Below, in pieces: positions 55,286-63,195 of a stretch of 63,232 nt of DNA. Source of the DNA: Nostoc sp. CHAB 5834 (GTDB lineage Bacteria; Cyanobacteriota; Cyanobacteriia; Cyanobacteriales; Nostocaceae); contig JAIVFU010000010.1 in the NCBI GenBank assembly GCA_020829485.1, forward strand, positions 62,062 through 125,293, given 5' to 3'. Both the position numbers and the translations under genes were made by a program. Every line of letters begins with the position of its first letter. The stretch's first letter is position 1. Under the pieces are notes generated by a model. That model was not told the origin of the DNA, did not search any database, and worked only from the letters and a program-made list of their open reading frames with translations.

Positions 55286-55616
55286 AATCCTTTTGCCTCT
55301 TACCTGCCTATCGCCCTTGCGCTGCGCGCGCCACATAAGTAAGTTCAGTAATCAAACCGGATTTTTATTGTATAGTGACTAATTACAGCAGATTGCAAGT
55401 TAATGAAAGGCTGAAATAAACTTATCTTATATAGGTTTCAGCTTTTTACTTTTCTGTTTTAACCAAACACAAGAAGGCTACAAGCAGACATTAATACTTT
55501 GAGCCATTAAGTCAACGTTTTAGCTCTTTCGTTGAATGCTCTAATCAAATCAATTTGTAATTGAACATAATTTTGAACCATATTTTGACTCTTTTAAACT
55601 ATATCTGATGCAGAAT
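55286..55616. other. Intergenic region, no gene seen
   Basis: 331 bp between the repeat ORF and the GNAT gene stop; no structure of note. Confidence 0.5.
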
Positions 55617-56234
55617 TCAGTTCTGGGGCTTTCTCTTCATCGTCCAAAAGCGTAAGTTGCTTTTAGAGATGTTAACTTCTGTAACTACTGCGAAACCATG
55701 CTTGTGGTAGAAACGTACATTCTTCTCAGTAAACGTTTCAAGATAACAAGGCAGACCTTCAATATCTGCCTGTTTAAGTATCGGTTTTACAAGTGAACTA
55801 CCTATACCTTGGCTTTGATAAACAGGATCTACACCGAGAAGAGACAAGTACCAATGTTTCCACGGTGTATCACGTTTGTGATATTCCTCCATCTCATTTA
55901 GTAATTTGATTACCCGCACTGATGCATTCAAACCAAGCTGAAAGGGTAATGTATATATACCAACTTGAATCAACCGTATAAAGCTTAAAGGAAAAGCACC
56001 TGGAGGTATCCAAACTGCAACACCTTTCAAGCTATCGGCAGTTGTATAAACATGACCAGAAGCAAGACCATAGCGTACTGTAAGGGTACAGAGCCATCCT
56101 ACTAGACGTTTTCTTCTGTTACCTTCTTCAAGGATTATATAAGTGTAGGCAGGATCATTATAGAATGCCCTTCCAAGTAAGTAGTCTGCCTCATTAATCT
56201 GAGATTTATCAAAGTGAATTATTTTGCTCTCCAT
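55617..56234 (-). CDS. GNAT-family N-acetyltransferase
   Basis: 205 residues. The acetyl-CoA binding motif A is LGVDPVYQSQGIGSSLVKPI, followed by motif B LETFTEKNVRFYHKHGFAVV. The N-terminal part (FYNDPAYTYIILEEGNRRKR and VAVWIPPGAFPLS) matches a GNAT subgroup of unknown substrate. Soluble. Confidence 0.85.
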   Translation of the reverse strand: MESKIIHFDKSQINEADYLLGRAFYNDPAYTYIILEEGNRRKRLVGWLCTLTVRYGLASGHVYTTADSLKGVAVWIPPGAFPLSFIRLIQVGIYTLPFQLGLNASVRVIKLLNEMEEYHKRDTPWKHWYLSLLGVDPVYQSQGIGSSLVKPILKQADIEGLPCYLETFTEKNVRFYHKHGFAVVTEVNISKSNLRFWTMKRKPQN

Positions 56235-56264
56235 TATTTAATAGACCAGCCGTTTTTACTAATA

Positions 56265-56565
56265 TTACTGATAAAGTTCAATATGAAAGTTTGTATCACC
56301 GGGTGCAAAGTAATCCGGATACGCAAGCGCATCAATAACTTCATGAAGTATTTCAACTGGATTAGGGAATATGGTAGACCGAAAAGTTTTTCATAACCCT
56401 TACCAGTTCTTGATTTGAATTGGGGAATGTCATTGACAAAATTACCGTATAATCTGGTTTTAAAGTACCTATGTTCTGGATAGACGAATAGAGCGATCGC
56501 AGCCAGAAGCGATCGCTCTTTCCAACACCATCGGGCCAAACCCTTATTATTTCGTGAAATTTCAA
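56265..56565 (-). pseudogene. Gene remnant with a frameshift, family unknown
   Basis: A protein-like frame from 56565 (KFHEIIRVWPDGVGKSDRF, then LKPDYTVILSMTFPNSNQEL) hits a stop at 56362, while a second frame continues sensibly (NPVEILHEVIDALAYPDYFA to GDTNFHIELYQ, stop 56265-56267). Joining HIP to NPVE needs removal of one base near 56364. A HIP1 hairpin (56492-56520) lies inside and encodes KSDRFWLRSLY. No family recognised. Confidence 0.4.
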
Positions 56566-56607
56566 AAGTTTTCAGTCTACTGGTATTGCATCTACACCTA
56601 TTACTTG

Positions 56608-57036
56608 CTAAAGTTTTAGACTTAGTTCAACACGCCCTTTTTGTTGTAGTTCATCTACAAAATTAGAGGGAATATTAGTTACTTGTTTTACTTCAGCATT
56701 GACAGGTATCACAAAAATTTCATCATTTCTCTTAATGTAAGTCCGAATTTCCATGAAGTTCTGTTTATCATCCAAGATGAGATGACTGCCAAGAACTTCG
56801 CCTCTAGCTTTCAAATCTTCTTGTATCCGTCTCACATCTTCTTCGATTCTCTCAAAATCCAATACTCCTTCTTGAACACAAACTAAGTTAGAAGGTTGTC
56901 TCAATCCTTCTTTCAATCCTTCCTCAACTGCGTCTGCAAGTTGCTTAGGTAAGTTTGTGATTTTGTTGTATATCTTATCAAACTTATCTTGAAGGCTCTC
57001 TTGTTTAGTATCTTGAAGGCTCTCTTGTTCATCCAT
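56608..57036 (-). CDS. Soluble partner protein of AAA+ operon (third gene)
   Basis: 142 residues, ATG at 57036 with TAGGAG 8 bp upstream. The N-terminus has a short duplication (QESLQD twice), then an amphipathic helix (ITNLPKQLADAVEEGLKEGL), a helical middle and a beta-rich region (ENLMEIRTY-like, YIKRNDEIFVIPVNAEVK). The C-terminus TNIPSNFVDELQQKGRVEL shares the pattern T-x-I-P-x6-L-Q-x2-x-R-x-x-L with the end of the protein encoded just upstream. No membrane segment. Not recognised; probably an adaptor or substrate of the AAA+ ATPase (inference). Confidence 0.7.
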   Translation of the reverse strand: MDEQESLQDTKQESLQDKFDKIYNKITNLPKQLADAVEEGLKEGLRQPSNLVCVQEGVLDFERIEEDVRRIQEDLKARGEVLGSHLILDDKQNFMEIRTYIKRNDEIFVIPVNAEVKQVTNIPSNFVDELQQKGRVELSLKL

Positions 57037-57055
57037 GACAAACTATCTCCTAAGT

Positions 57056-57391
57056 TTACTGTGCCATTTCCAAAAGTTTCAATCTTGCTCTTTCCTGAAG
57101 TTGAAAGTTAATTTCACCAGGTATTTCTGTAGGAGGAACCTTTTCTTCTTTGTATTCAATTCTTTTCTCATCTGTCAAAACATTTTGAACCCCAATCTCC
57201 ATTCTTTTAACAACATGACCAGTTGTTTCTTTTATCAGATAAACAAAAGCATCTGACGTAACTTCAACTACTTTGTCGATACTATCAAGGATAGGGGCTA
57301 GTACTTGAGTTGCCCATGCCTTTATTTGCTTCCAAAAATAATGACCAACAGCAACTCCAACTAAAAAACTAGCTATTACCCAAAATTCCAT
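57056..57391 (-). CDS. Single-pass membrane protein of AAA+ operon (second gene)
   Basis: 111 residues from the ATG at 57391, preceded by AAGGAG at ideal spacing; an upstream in-frame start at 57442 would overlap the AAA+ gene. An N-terminal membrane helix (FWVIASFLVGVAVGHYFW) is followed by an amphipathic helical region (ILDSIDKVVEVTSDAFVYLI), a charged linker and the C-terminal TEIPGEINFQLQERARLKLL, which resembles the end of the next protein. It lies 31 bp after the AAA+ gene. Not recognised. Confidence 0.72.
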   Translation of the reverse strand: MEFWVIASFLVGVAVGHYFWKQIKAWATQVLAPILDSIDKVVEVTSDAFVYLIKETTGHVVKRMEIGVQNVLTDEKRIEYKEEKVPPTEIPGEINFQLQERARLKLLEMAQ

Positions 57392-57422
57392 AAAGTTTCT
57401 CCTTCGTAATGTTTTTATCAGA

Positions 57423-58286
57423 TCAATTGGCAATATTTTCAACTAAAATCAGTGTTTTCTCGTGTCTTTGTTTTACTTCTTTGTACCGCTCAATTTCTTC
57501 CTTGACTAAAGGCTCATCAATATTCTGTACCTTTTCAGTTAGCAACGCCAAACCTAACTTAATAGTGATATTTCTGATATCACCACCACAAAGACCGTCA
57601 CTAATATTTGCCAAATCCTCATAACTTACTTCTCTAGGTACCTTTTCCGATAAGTGAAATGTCCACAAATGTTCTCTCATTTCTAAATCTGGAGCTAAGA
57701 ACTCTATATGAAAAAGAATTCTTCTCAAAAAAGCCTCATCATAGTTATCAAAAAGATTTGTGGCAAACACAATAATCCCGTTGAACTTATCTAAGTGAGT
57801 AAGCAAAGTACTCTTGGCTGAGTTCACACCATGATCGGCTGCCAATGATGGGTTGGAGATTCTTTTACTAAGGACAGCATCAGCCTCGTCAAAGAATAGT
57901 AGGCTTTTTGTTTCTTCTGCTCTTTTGAAAACTGAAGCTAAGTTATCAGATGTTCCTCCTACAAAAGAAGATTCAAGCTCACCATAGTTAGCTCTAATAA
58001 TTGACATACCAAGTTTATGAGCAATAGCTTCAGCCGTTATACTTTTACCTGTACCTGGTATGCCAAAAAAGTTAATGCTCAGAGCACTTCCTGTTTTCAG
58101 GAACCGATTAAATTCCCAATCAATCAAAAGCTTATCTTTGTGTTTTATGTAAGCAACCATTTGGTCAATTTGCTCAAGCGTACTTTTGGATAGCACTACT
58201 TCTTCCAGAGTCCACTTAGGCTGCTCTACTAAAATCTGTGCTGTTTCTTGCTTCTTTGATGCGTCTTTGATAATTTCGTACTCCAT
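57423..58286 (-). CDS. Classical AAA+ ATPase (SpoVK/COG0464-like), first gene of a three-gene operon
   Basis: 287 residues from the ATG at 58286, preceded by AAGG; an upstream start at 58322 is weaker. Walker A FFGIPGTGKSITAEAIAHKL, pore-like loop YGELESSFVGGTSDN, Walker B SLLFFDEADAVLSKR, sensor 1 GIIVFATNLFDNYD, and arginine-finger-like FLRRILFHIEF are all present. Sensor 2/lid region SDGLCGGDIRNITIKLGLAL. No protease or nuclease domain is attached. It probably acts as a ring remodelase on partner proteins; the two downstream genes are the obvious candidates. Divergent from the NACHT gene. Confidence 0.85.
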   Translation of the reverse strand: MEYEIIKDASKKQETAQILVEQPKWTLEEVVLSKSTLEQIDQMVAYIKHKDKLLIDWEFNRFLKTGSALSINFFGIPGTGKSITAEAIAHKLGMSIIRANYGELESSFVGGTSDNLASVFKRAEETKSLLFFDEADAVLSKRISNPSLAADHGVNSAKSTLLTHLDKFNGIIVFATNLFDNYDEAFLRRILFHIEFLAPDLEMREHLWTFHLSEKVPREVSYEDLANISDGLCGGDIRNITIKLGLALLTEKVQNIDEPLVKEEIERYKEVKQRHEKTLILVENIAN

Positions 58287-58898
58287 GTTAATACCTTGTA
58301 TTGTTTTACATTGCCATGCCACACTGGCATTGAGTTAGGTCGAGGGAGAGTATTGGAGGTTGAACCGAGATGCGTGTTTTTTCCAGCAAGATGACCCCAA
58401 AAGGCTTGATTTATCGTTACCAAACACGGCTTTTTTGACCTGACTGTAACAAATTATCAAACTCATATAGGACAAGAGTTTTCAGACCATCTTGCAGGTT
58501 TTTACATGAATCTCGGTTTCATGCCCATAAGGTTTACCTCATCAGGGATCAACTGATGGAGGGGTATTGCAACAATTAGCAAATGGCGCATTGTTATGAA
58601 TTGTTGCAATACCCGTGGGAAGATGACTAGTATTTTGGGAATAGCAGTCACCGTAACCTCTCAATCAGCTTATTCCTATTCTCACAGTCTGATACTTACA
58701 CTTGGGTATTGAAAAAAGGTGACTTTTGTATAGGTTTAGTATAACTTTGGCTTTAAACTTAAAATGGAGATAGCTTTAATATTTGAAAAACATCTCGATT
58801 TTGTAAAAAATCTGGCGCAGAAAACCGTAAGATTCCCATTTTTTGAATTGGAAGTTCAGTTTGTTCCTTTAAAAGTCAGATCCTATGACTGTTTAACT
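58287..58898. other. Divergent region between AAA+ operon and NACHT gene
   Basis: Holds both promoters and the large dyad at 58562-58614. The frame upstream of the chosen NACHT start (58764-58898) is open but looks non-conserved. Confidence 0.6.
58562..58614. promoter_or_regulatory. Large perfect dyad between divergent genes
   Basis: Arms GGGTATTGCAACAATT and AATTGTTGCAATACCC (16 bp, perfect) separated by 21 bp that contains a smaller AATG/CATT dyad. It is not downstream of any gene, so a terminator is unlikely; an operator or MITE-like palindrome fits better. Confidence 0.6.
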
Positions 58899-61334
58899 AT
58901 GCCTAGAAACTCGCTCAAAGCCTGCAAAGCAGGTATCAGTAAAGCAAAAATAGCTTTAACTGGTAAAAATTGGACACAGGCAAAACTAGCACTACAGGCT
59001 AAGATAACTCGTCAGCCAGTGTTAAACTTCTTTGCAGGTAGAGGAGTAGCACAAGAAAATTTTCTTGAAATTTGCAACCTGCTGGATCTAGATTGGCGAG
59101 AAATCGTTGATATAGACAAAAATTTAACTAATTCAGTTACTGTATTAGAGGAAGCTAATGCCAGTATTGATACTTTAGTGGAAGAGGTACGTAAAAAGAT
59201 AAAGCCGTATATTCAAGAACGTTGTAGTTCAATACGGGTGCTGGATATGAACCAGCCTATTACATTAGATAATATTTACACTTATGTCAATATTTTGGAG
59301 AAAATCACTGGACTCCGACGGGTAGAAATTGCGGATCTGTTAAATAACTTTGATCCAGAGAAATTCGACCGTTTTAGACTCAGCGGCGTAACTGAGGAGC
59401 CAGTGCCAGGGCTCCAAGCAGTGCAACAGTATAGTAAGTTGATAGTATTTGGTAAACCGGGAGCAGGAAAGACTACATTTTTAAAATATCTGGCAATTCA
59501 GTGTATCGATGATCATGTTCAGAAGAATCGCTTCCCAGTTTTTATTATACTGAAAGATTTTGCAGAAAAACCCGAACAGCCGAGCATTCTGGAGTATATT
59601 ACCCACCAGTTATCTATTTGTAAGTTAACAGATGCCAGCATAAAAGTAGAGCAACTGTTAGAACAGGGGAGGGTATTGATCTTGCTAGACGGGCTAGATG
59701 AAGTAGGGGAAAAGGATACGAAGAGGGTTTTAAAGCAAATTCAAGATTTTTCCAACCAGTTTCATACTAATCACTTTGTCATCACTTGTCGTTTTGCTGC
59801 TAAGGAATACACGTTTGAAAAGTTCACCGAAGTAGAAATTGCAGATTTTAACGAAGACCAAATTGCCACTTTTACTCAAAACTGGTTTCAGTTAAGTGAT
59901 CCAGTTAAAGGTGAGCGTTTCATCCAAAAACTGAAAGAAAACAAGCCAATTCAAGAATTGGCAACTAATCCCCTACTATTAACTTTGCTTTGTTTGGTAT
60001 TTGGCGAAGCTGGAAAATTTCCAGATCATCGTTCCGAACTTTACACCGAAGGCATAAATATATTGCTGAAAAAATGGGATGTCAACCGGAACATTGAGCG
60101 AGATCAGGTCTATAAAAATCTATCCTTACAGCGTAAGAAAGACTTGCTGAGCTACCTTGCTCTAACCACTTTTGAGCAGAATCACTATTTCTTTAAGCAA
60201 AAGACGGTTCAAGGGTACATTACTGACTTCATCTCTGACTTACAAGAAGCTTGTACTGAAACGAAGGAATTGCAATTAGATAGCGAAGCTGTGTTGAAGT
60301 CGATTGAAGCGCAGTATGGATTACTGGTGGAACGGGCTAAGGGCATTTTTTCATTCTCCCATCTTACATTTCATGAGTATTTCGCAGCTAATAAGATTGC
60401 CACTATTTCTGACTTAGAGAAATTAAAAAATGCTTTGCAAAATCTGGCTAGCCATATTACTGAAAAGCGTTGGCGGGAAATCTTTTTGTTGACATCTGAG
60501 ATGTTGGCAAGTCCAGATTATTTGTTGCGCTGCATGAAACAACAAGTCAATGCACTTCTATCAACTGATGAAGATCTAGTGCGCTTTCACTTGTGGGTTG
60601 ATGAAAAATCTTGTTCTGTAAAAGCGCCCTATAAACCCGCCGCAATTCGAGCCTTCTACTGCAACGTTGTCCACGATCTCAACTATGAGCTTGCCTACGA
60701 CCTGGCCTCCGACGGCGAGGGTGAAGTCGCCGTCGCCTTCATTCATACCCTTGCCTACGACCCTAACATCGACCTTGACCTCGACCTCAAACGCGCTATC
60801 GCCTTTGCCGAGCTCCTCAATCTCAACAACGAGTCCAACCGTGCTCTTGCTTTTGCCCAGCTCTTCAACTGCGACCGCGACATCAACAACTACAATGCCT
60901 TCGTCCGTGCTCTCGACTTTGACCTTGCCCTGGACCTCGTCCTTGTCCGTGTCCTTGATATCTCCAGTCACTACATCAGCGAGTTTGACATCACCAGCAA
61001 CTACGCCAGTAACCTCGACCACACATTGCAGTATACGCTGCTACAACTCAAAAACCAACTTCCCAACCTAGAGAGCGATTCAGAAGAGTACAAGCAATGG
61101 TGGCAGAAAAATGGTCAAGCTTGGACTCAACAACTCAAAACCGCAATGATTCTACATCGCAATATTGGTTCTAACTGGCAGCTTAACAACTCCCAAAAGG
61201 ATCTTTTGAAGCAGTACTACAACGTTAATAAGTTGTTGGTTGATTGCCTTAATAGCGATTGTAAAGTGAGCCACGAATTAAGGCAAGAGATTGAAAATAC
61301 ATTACTATTGTCAAGTAGCGGTATGCTGAAGTAA
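58899..61334 (+). CDS. NACHT-family STAND NTPase with N-terminal HTH
   Basis: 811 residues from the ATG at 58899, the start that gives the family-like RNSLKACKAGISKAKIALTG; a start at 58764 adds 45 residues. The N-terminal HTH-like domain (about 1-72: WTQAKLALQAKITRQPVLNF) precedes a linker and the NACHT module: Walker A VFGKPGAGKTTFLKYLAIQC, Walker B VLILLDGLDEVGEKD, and ATNPLLLTLLCLVFG. An alpha-helical region with FSFSHLTFHEYFAANKI follows. The segment about 575-708 is a D/L/A-rich irregular repeat (DLDLDLKRAIAF, ALDFDLALDL) encoded by GC-rich DNA. Bacterial NACHT proteins can be phage sensors; no effector domain is evident here. Confidence 0.85.
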   Translation: MPRNSLKACKAGISKAKIALTGKNWTQAKLALQAKITRQPVLNFFAGRGVAQENFLEICNLLDLDWREIVDIDKNLTNSVTVLEEANASIDTLVEEVRKKIKPYIQERCSSIRVLDMNQPITLDNIYTYVNILEKITGLRRVEIADLLNNFDPEKFDRFRLSGVTEEPVPGLQAVQQYSKLIVFGKPGAGKTTFLKYLAIQCIDDHVQKNRFPVFIILKDFAEKPEQPSILEYITHQLSICKLTDASIKVEQLLEQGRVLILLDGLDEVGEKDTKRVLKQIQDFSNQFHTNHFVITCRFAAKEYTFEKFTEVEIADFNEDQIATFTQNWFQLSDPVKGERFIQKLKENKPIQELATNPLLLTLLCLVFGEAGKFPDHRSELYTEGINILLKKWDVNRNIERDQVYKNLSLQRKKDLLSYLALTTFEQNHYFFKQKTVQGYITDFISDLQEACTETKELQLDSEAVLKSIEAQYGLLVERAKGIFSFSHLTFHEYFAANKIATISDLEKLKNALQNLASHITEKRWREIFLLTSEMLASPDYLLRCMKQQVNALLSTDEDLVRFHLWVDEKSCSVKAPYKPAAIRAFYCNVVHDLNYELAYDLASDGEGEVAVAFIHTLAYDPNIDLDLDLKRAIAFAELLNLNNESNRALAFAQLFNCDRDINNYNAFVRALDFDLALDLVLVRVLDISSHYISEFDITSNYASNLDHTLQYTLLQLKNQLPNLESDSEEYKQWWQKNGQAWTQQLKTAMILHRNIGSNWQLNNSQKDLLKQYYNVNKLLVDCLNSDCKVSHELRQEIENTLLLSSSGMLK
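60619..61025. other. GC-rich repetitive segment inside the NACHT gene
   Basis: Codon use changes sharply to C/G-ending codons (CTC, GAC, GCC) for about 400 bp, and frames on both strands stay open, unlike the AT-rich flanks. Confidence 0.8.
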
Positions 61335-61854
61335 GTTGCAGATAAAACGCTTTGTGAAAATTTTTAACGCCGATACTCAAAACCCTTGACTTAAGATTGT
61401 TTCAATACGGAAGGAGGAGACGGTTCCTAAGTCTTAACAGTGCTGTTGCAGCTTATACACAACTTTGAGTCTCGCTACAGATAAAGGCTTAAAAGTGGAA
61501 CACACGCCTAAGTGGAAAAGATATTTTGTAAATCCCAACAAATAACCGAATGTTGGTAAAACGAGAAAAATCTGGCATACTGACGGTAACGCTACCCCTT
61601 GTTCCGTCGAGTTTCGTCATTTGTCTGCCCTGGATATCTTGGCCGATCCCCAATCGCCGAAAGTTGGTAAAACGGAAAAAACTGAGCCTGCTGTATCCAG
61701 ACGCAAGTCGCCAAATCAGCGCAGATATAAGCGTGTGCGATCGCGGGAATATCCAAGAAGATAATGGCTGAAGGCAAGTCCCAAAATTCACATTGAGTCA
61801 AGCTGCTAAATTGAAAAAACCCCGTTACTGGAATGTCAGTAACGGGTTCTATGT
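61335..61854. other. Region after the NACHT gene with a possible coding remnant
   Basis: A plus-strand frame from 61546 to a TAA at about 61762 reads GNATPCSVEFRHLSALDILA, then KVGKTEKTEPAVSRRKS and a basic end, without an ATG. It may be the 3' tail of a lost gene. No family recognised. Confidence 0.3.
61815..61847 (-). terminator. Intrinsic terminator of the DUF6888/DUF6887 unit
   Basis: Stem CCCGTTACTG/CAGTAACGGG with a 6-base loop, followed on the minus strand by GTTTTTTC. Confidence 0.9.
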
Positions 61855-62033
61855 TAACTAGCTTGATTAATACGCCGTTTTAACTCAGCCTCTAATTGTT
61901 CTGGAGTGCTGACCACTACCCCCGGTTTCGCTCTCATGATGCTGAGGTAATGCTGAAATGCCTCCTCATCCTGGGGGTTTGATATCACATATTGTCTTAA
62001 TTCTTGCTCATTAAGAGTTAAATAGTCTGTCAT
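61855..62033 (-). pseudogene. DUF6887-like small protein gene with a frameshift
   Basis: From the ATG at 62033 it reads MTDYLTLNEQELRQYVISNP and continues to AKPG, then meets TAG in a G run near 61919-61922. One added G restores STPEQLEAELKRRINQAS up to the TAA at 61855-61857, where a strong terminator follows. As written it encodes only 38 residues. Confidence 0.65.
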
Positions 62034-62068
62034 CGGATAATGTTCTCCCCATTACTAAGAATTTCTAC

Positions 62069-62206
62069 TTAGATGGTTTCGCCTATCAAAATCACGATTC
62101 GGCTTGTCCTCTGATCAAATCTAACCAATGCTATATCTCTAAGCAAATTACTAGCCCGAACGCAAAAGTCAAAGAATGCTTTAAGTTGCTCGATGGTCGG
62201 TTCCAT
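62069..62206 (-). CDS. DUF6888-like small protein
   Basis: 45 residues: MEPTIEQLKAFFDFCVRASN, then LLRDIALVRFDQRTSRIVIL, ending IGETI. It matches the short cyanobacterial DUF6888 pattern, in which VRFD is followed by a beta hairpin, and is followed after 35 bp by the DUF6887-like gene, its usual partner. The pair resembles toxin-antitoxin modules in size and arrangement, but function is unknown. Confidence 0.6.
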   Translation of the reverse strand: MEPTIEQLKAFFDFCVRASNLLRDIALVRFDQRTSRIVILIGETI

Positions 62207-62440
62207 ACCTCTTACCATTGAATAAAATTAAATCGGTTAATTCGTGACAAGTTAGGATAACATCGTCCCGTAGGGAAGGGGTTGACCCGCCATCGCCAAT
62301 GACAATCAAAAAAAGGGAATGAAAAGGATCTGACCTTCATATTTGCCAGACTGACTGCAACGAACGAATAAATACAAGTCGTCAATTCTCCTTGGGACTG
62401 ATAGCGATCGCACAAAGGCACTAAAATTTAAGAAACCATC

Positions 62441-62680
62441 ATGATGGGTACTGACATGGTATCGATCCCAATTACTTTGGAACAACTCATTACGGCGGTA
62501 CAACAGTTGCAGCCAGACGAACGAGCAAAAGTCGCTAGAGCCTTGATTCAAATAGATTTACGTTCAGATTTGACGGCTTTAATTCAAGAACTTTATGCCG
62601 AACCCCCCGTAAATGAGATTACAGACGATGAAATCAGGGCTGAAATTAAAGCTGTGCGTCAGCAATCCCAGCAGGTCTGA
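62441..62680 (+). CDS. Antitoxin of a PIN-type toxin-antitoxin pair
   Basis: 79 residues; an internal ATG at 62456 (MVSIPITLEQLITAVQQL) is a possible start. Helical and acidic C-terminus (NEITDDEIRAEIKAVRQQ). Its stop overlaps the toxin start as TGATG. Size, helical character and position fit antitoxins that accompany COG1569 PIN toxins. Confidence 0.75.
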   Translation: MMGTDMVSIPITLEQLITAVQQLQPDERAKVARALIQIDLRSDLTALIQELYAEPPVNEITDDEIRAEIKAVRQQSQQV

Positions 62681-63195
62681 TGTTGCGAGTGGTCATCGAC
62701 ACCAACATTTGGATTCGCATTTTGCTCAAAGGGCAAGTTACATTGCCGATTTTGGCAGCATTTAATGAGGATAAATTCCAGTTGGTAATGAGTCAACCCC
62801 TTATGGAAGAACTCCATCTTGTTTGGAATCGCCCCCGTTTAAGAAAGCGGATTGACTCTAGTCAGGCGATTCGCCTAGAACAACAATTGCAGTACCGCGC
62901 CTTATGGGTTGAGTTGAAAACTGTTCCGCCTAATTGTCGAGATCCCAAAGATTTACCTGTGTTGGCTACAGCGATTGATGGCAAAGCGGGGATTATCGTA
63001 TCTGGGGATGATGACTTGCGGGCTGATGATGGCTTGAGAGGGGTAATGGCAAGCTATGGCATTCAGTTATTGGGTGTTCATTCTTTCCTGAAATATCTAG
63101 ATGAAACGCGATGTGCAACTTATTCTGTCACAAGACTATCAAACTGTAATGGTTCCAAACCAAACAGACGATTTAGCCAGACACAAACAGTATGA
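62680..63195 (+). CDS. PIN-domain toxin (COG1569 type)
   Basis: 171 residues. The PIN active site is seen in LRVVIDTNIWIRILLKG, a conserved Glu in MSQPLMEELHLVW, and acidic residues in PPNCRDPKDLPVLATAIDG and VSGDDDLR. PIN toxins are Mg2+-dependent RNases. Family members usually end soon after the LGVHSFLKYL motif; the last 30 residues here look unrelated, suggesting a frameshift or read-through at the true end. Confidence 0.85.
   Translation: MLRVVIDTNIWIRILLKGQVTLPILAAFNEDKFQLVMSQPLMEELHLVWNRPRLRKRIDSSQAIRLEQQLQYRALWVELKTVPPNCRDPKDLPVLATAIDGKAGIIVSGDDDLRADDGLRGVMASYGIQLLGVHSFLKYLDETRCATYSVTRLSNCNGSKPNRRFSQTQTV

Noticed and set aside
60576..61071. Open frames on both strands in the NACHT gene
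   Set aside because: Result of GC-rich repetitive codons; the NACHT frame continues through with conserved flanks.
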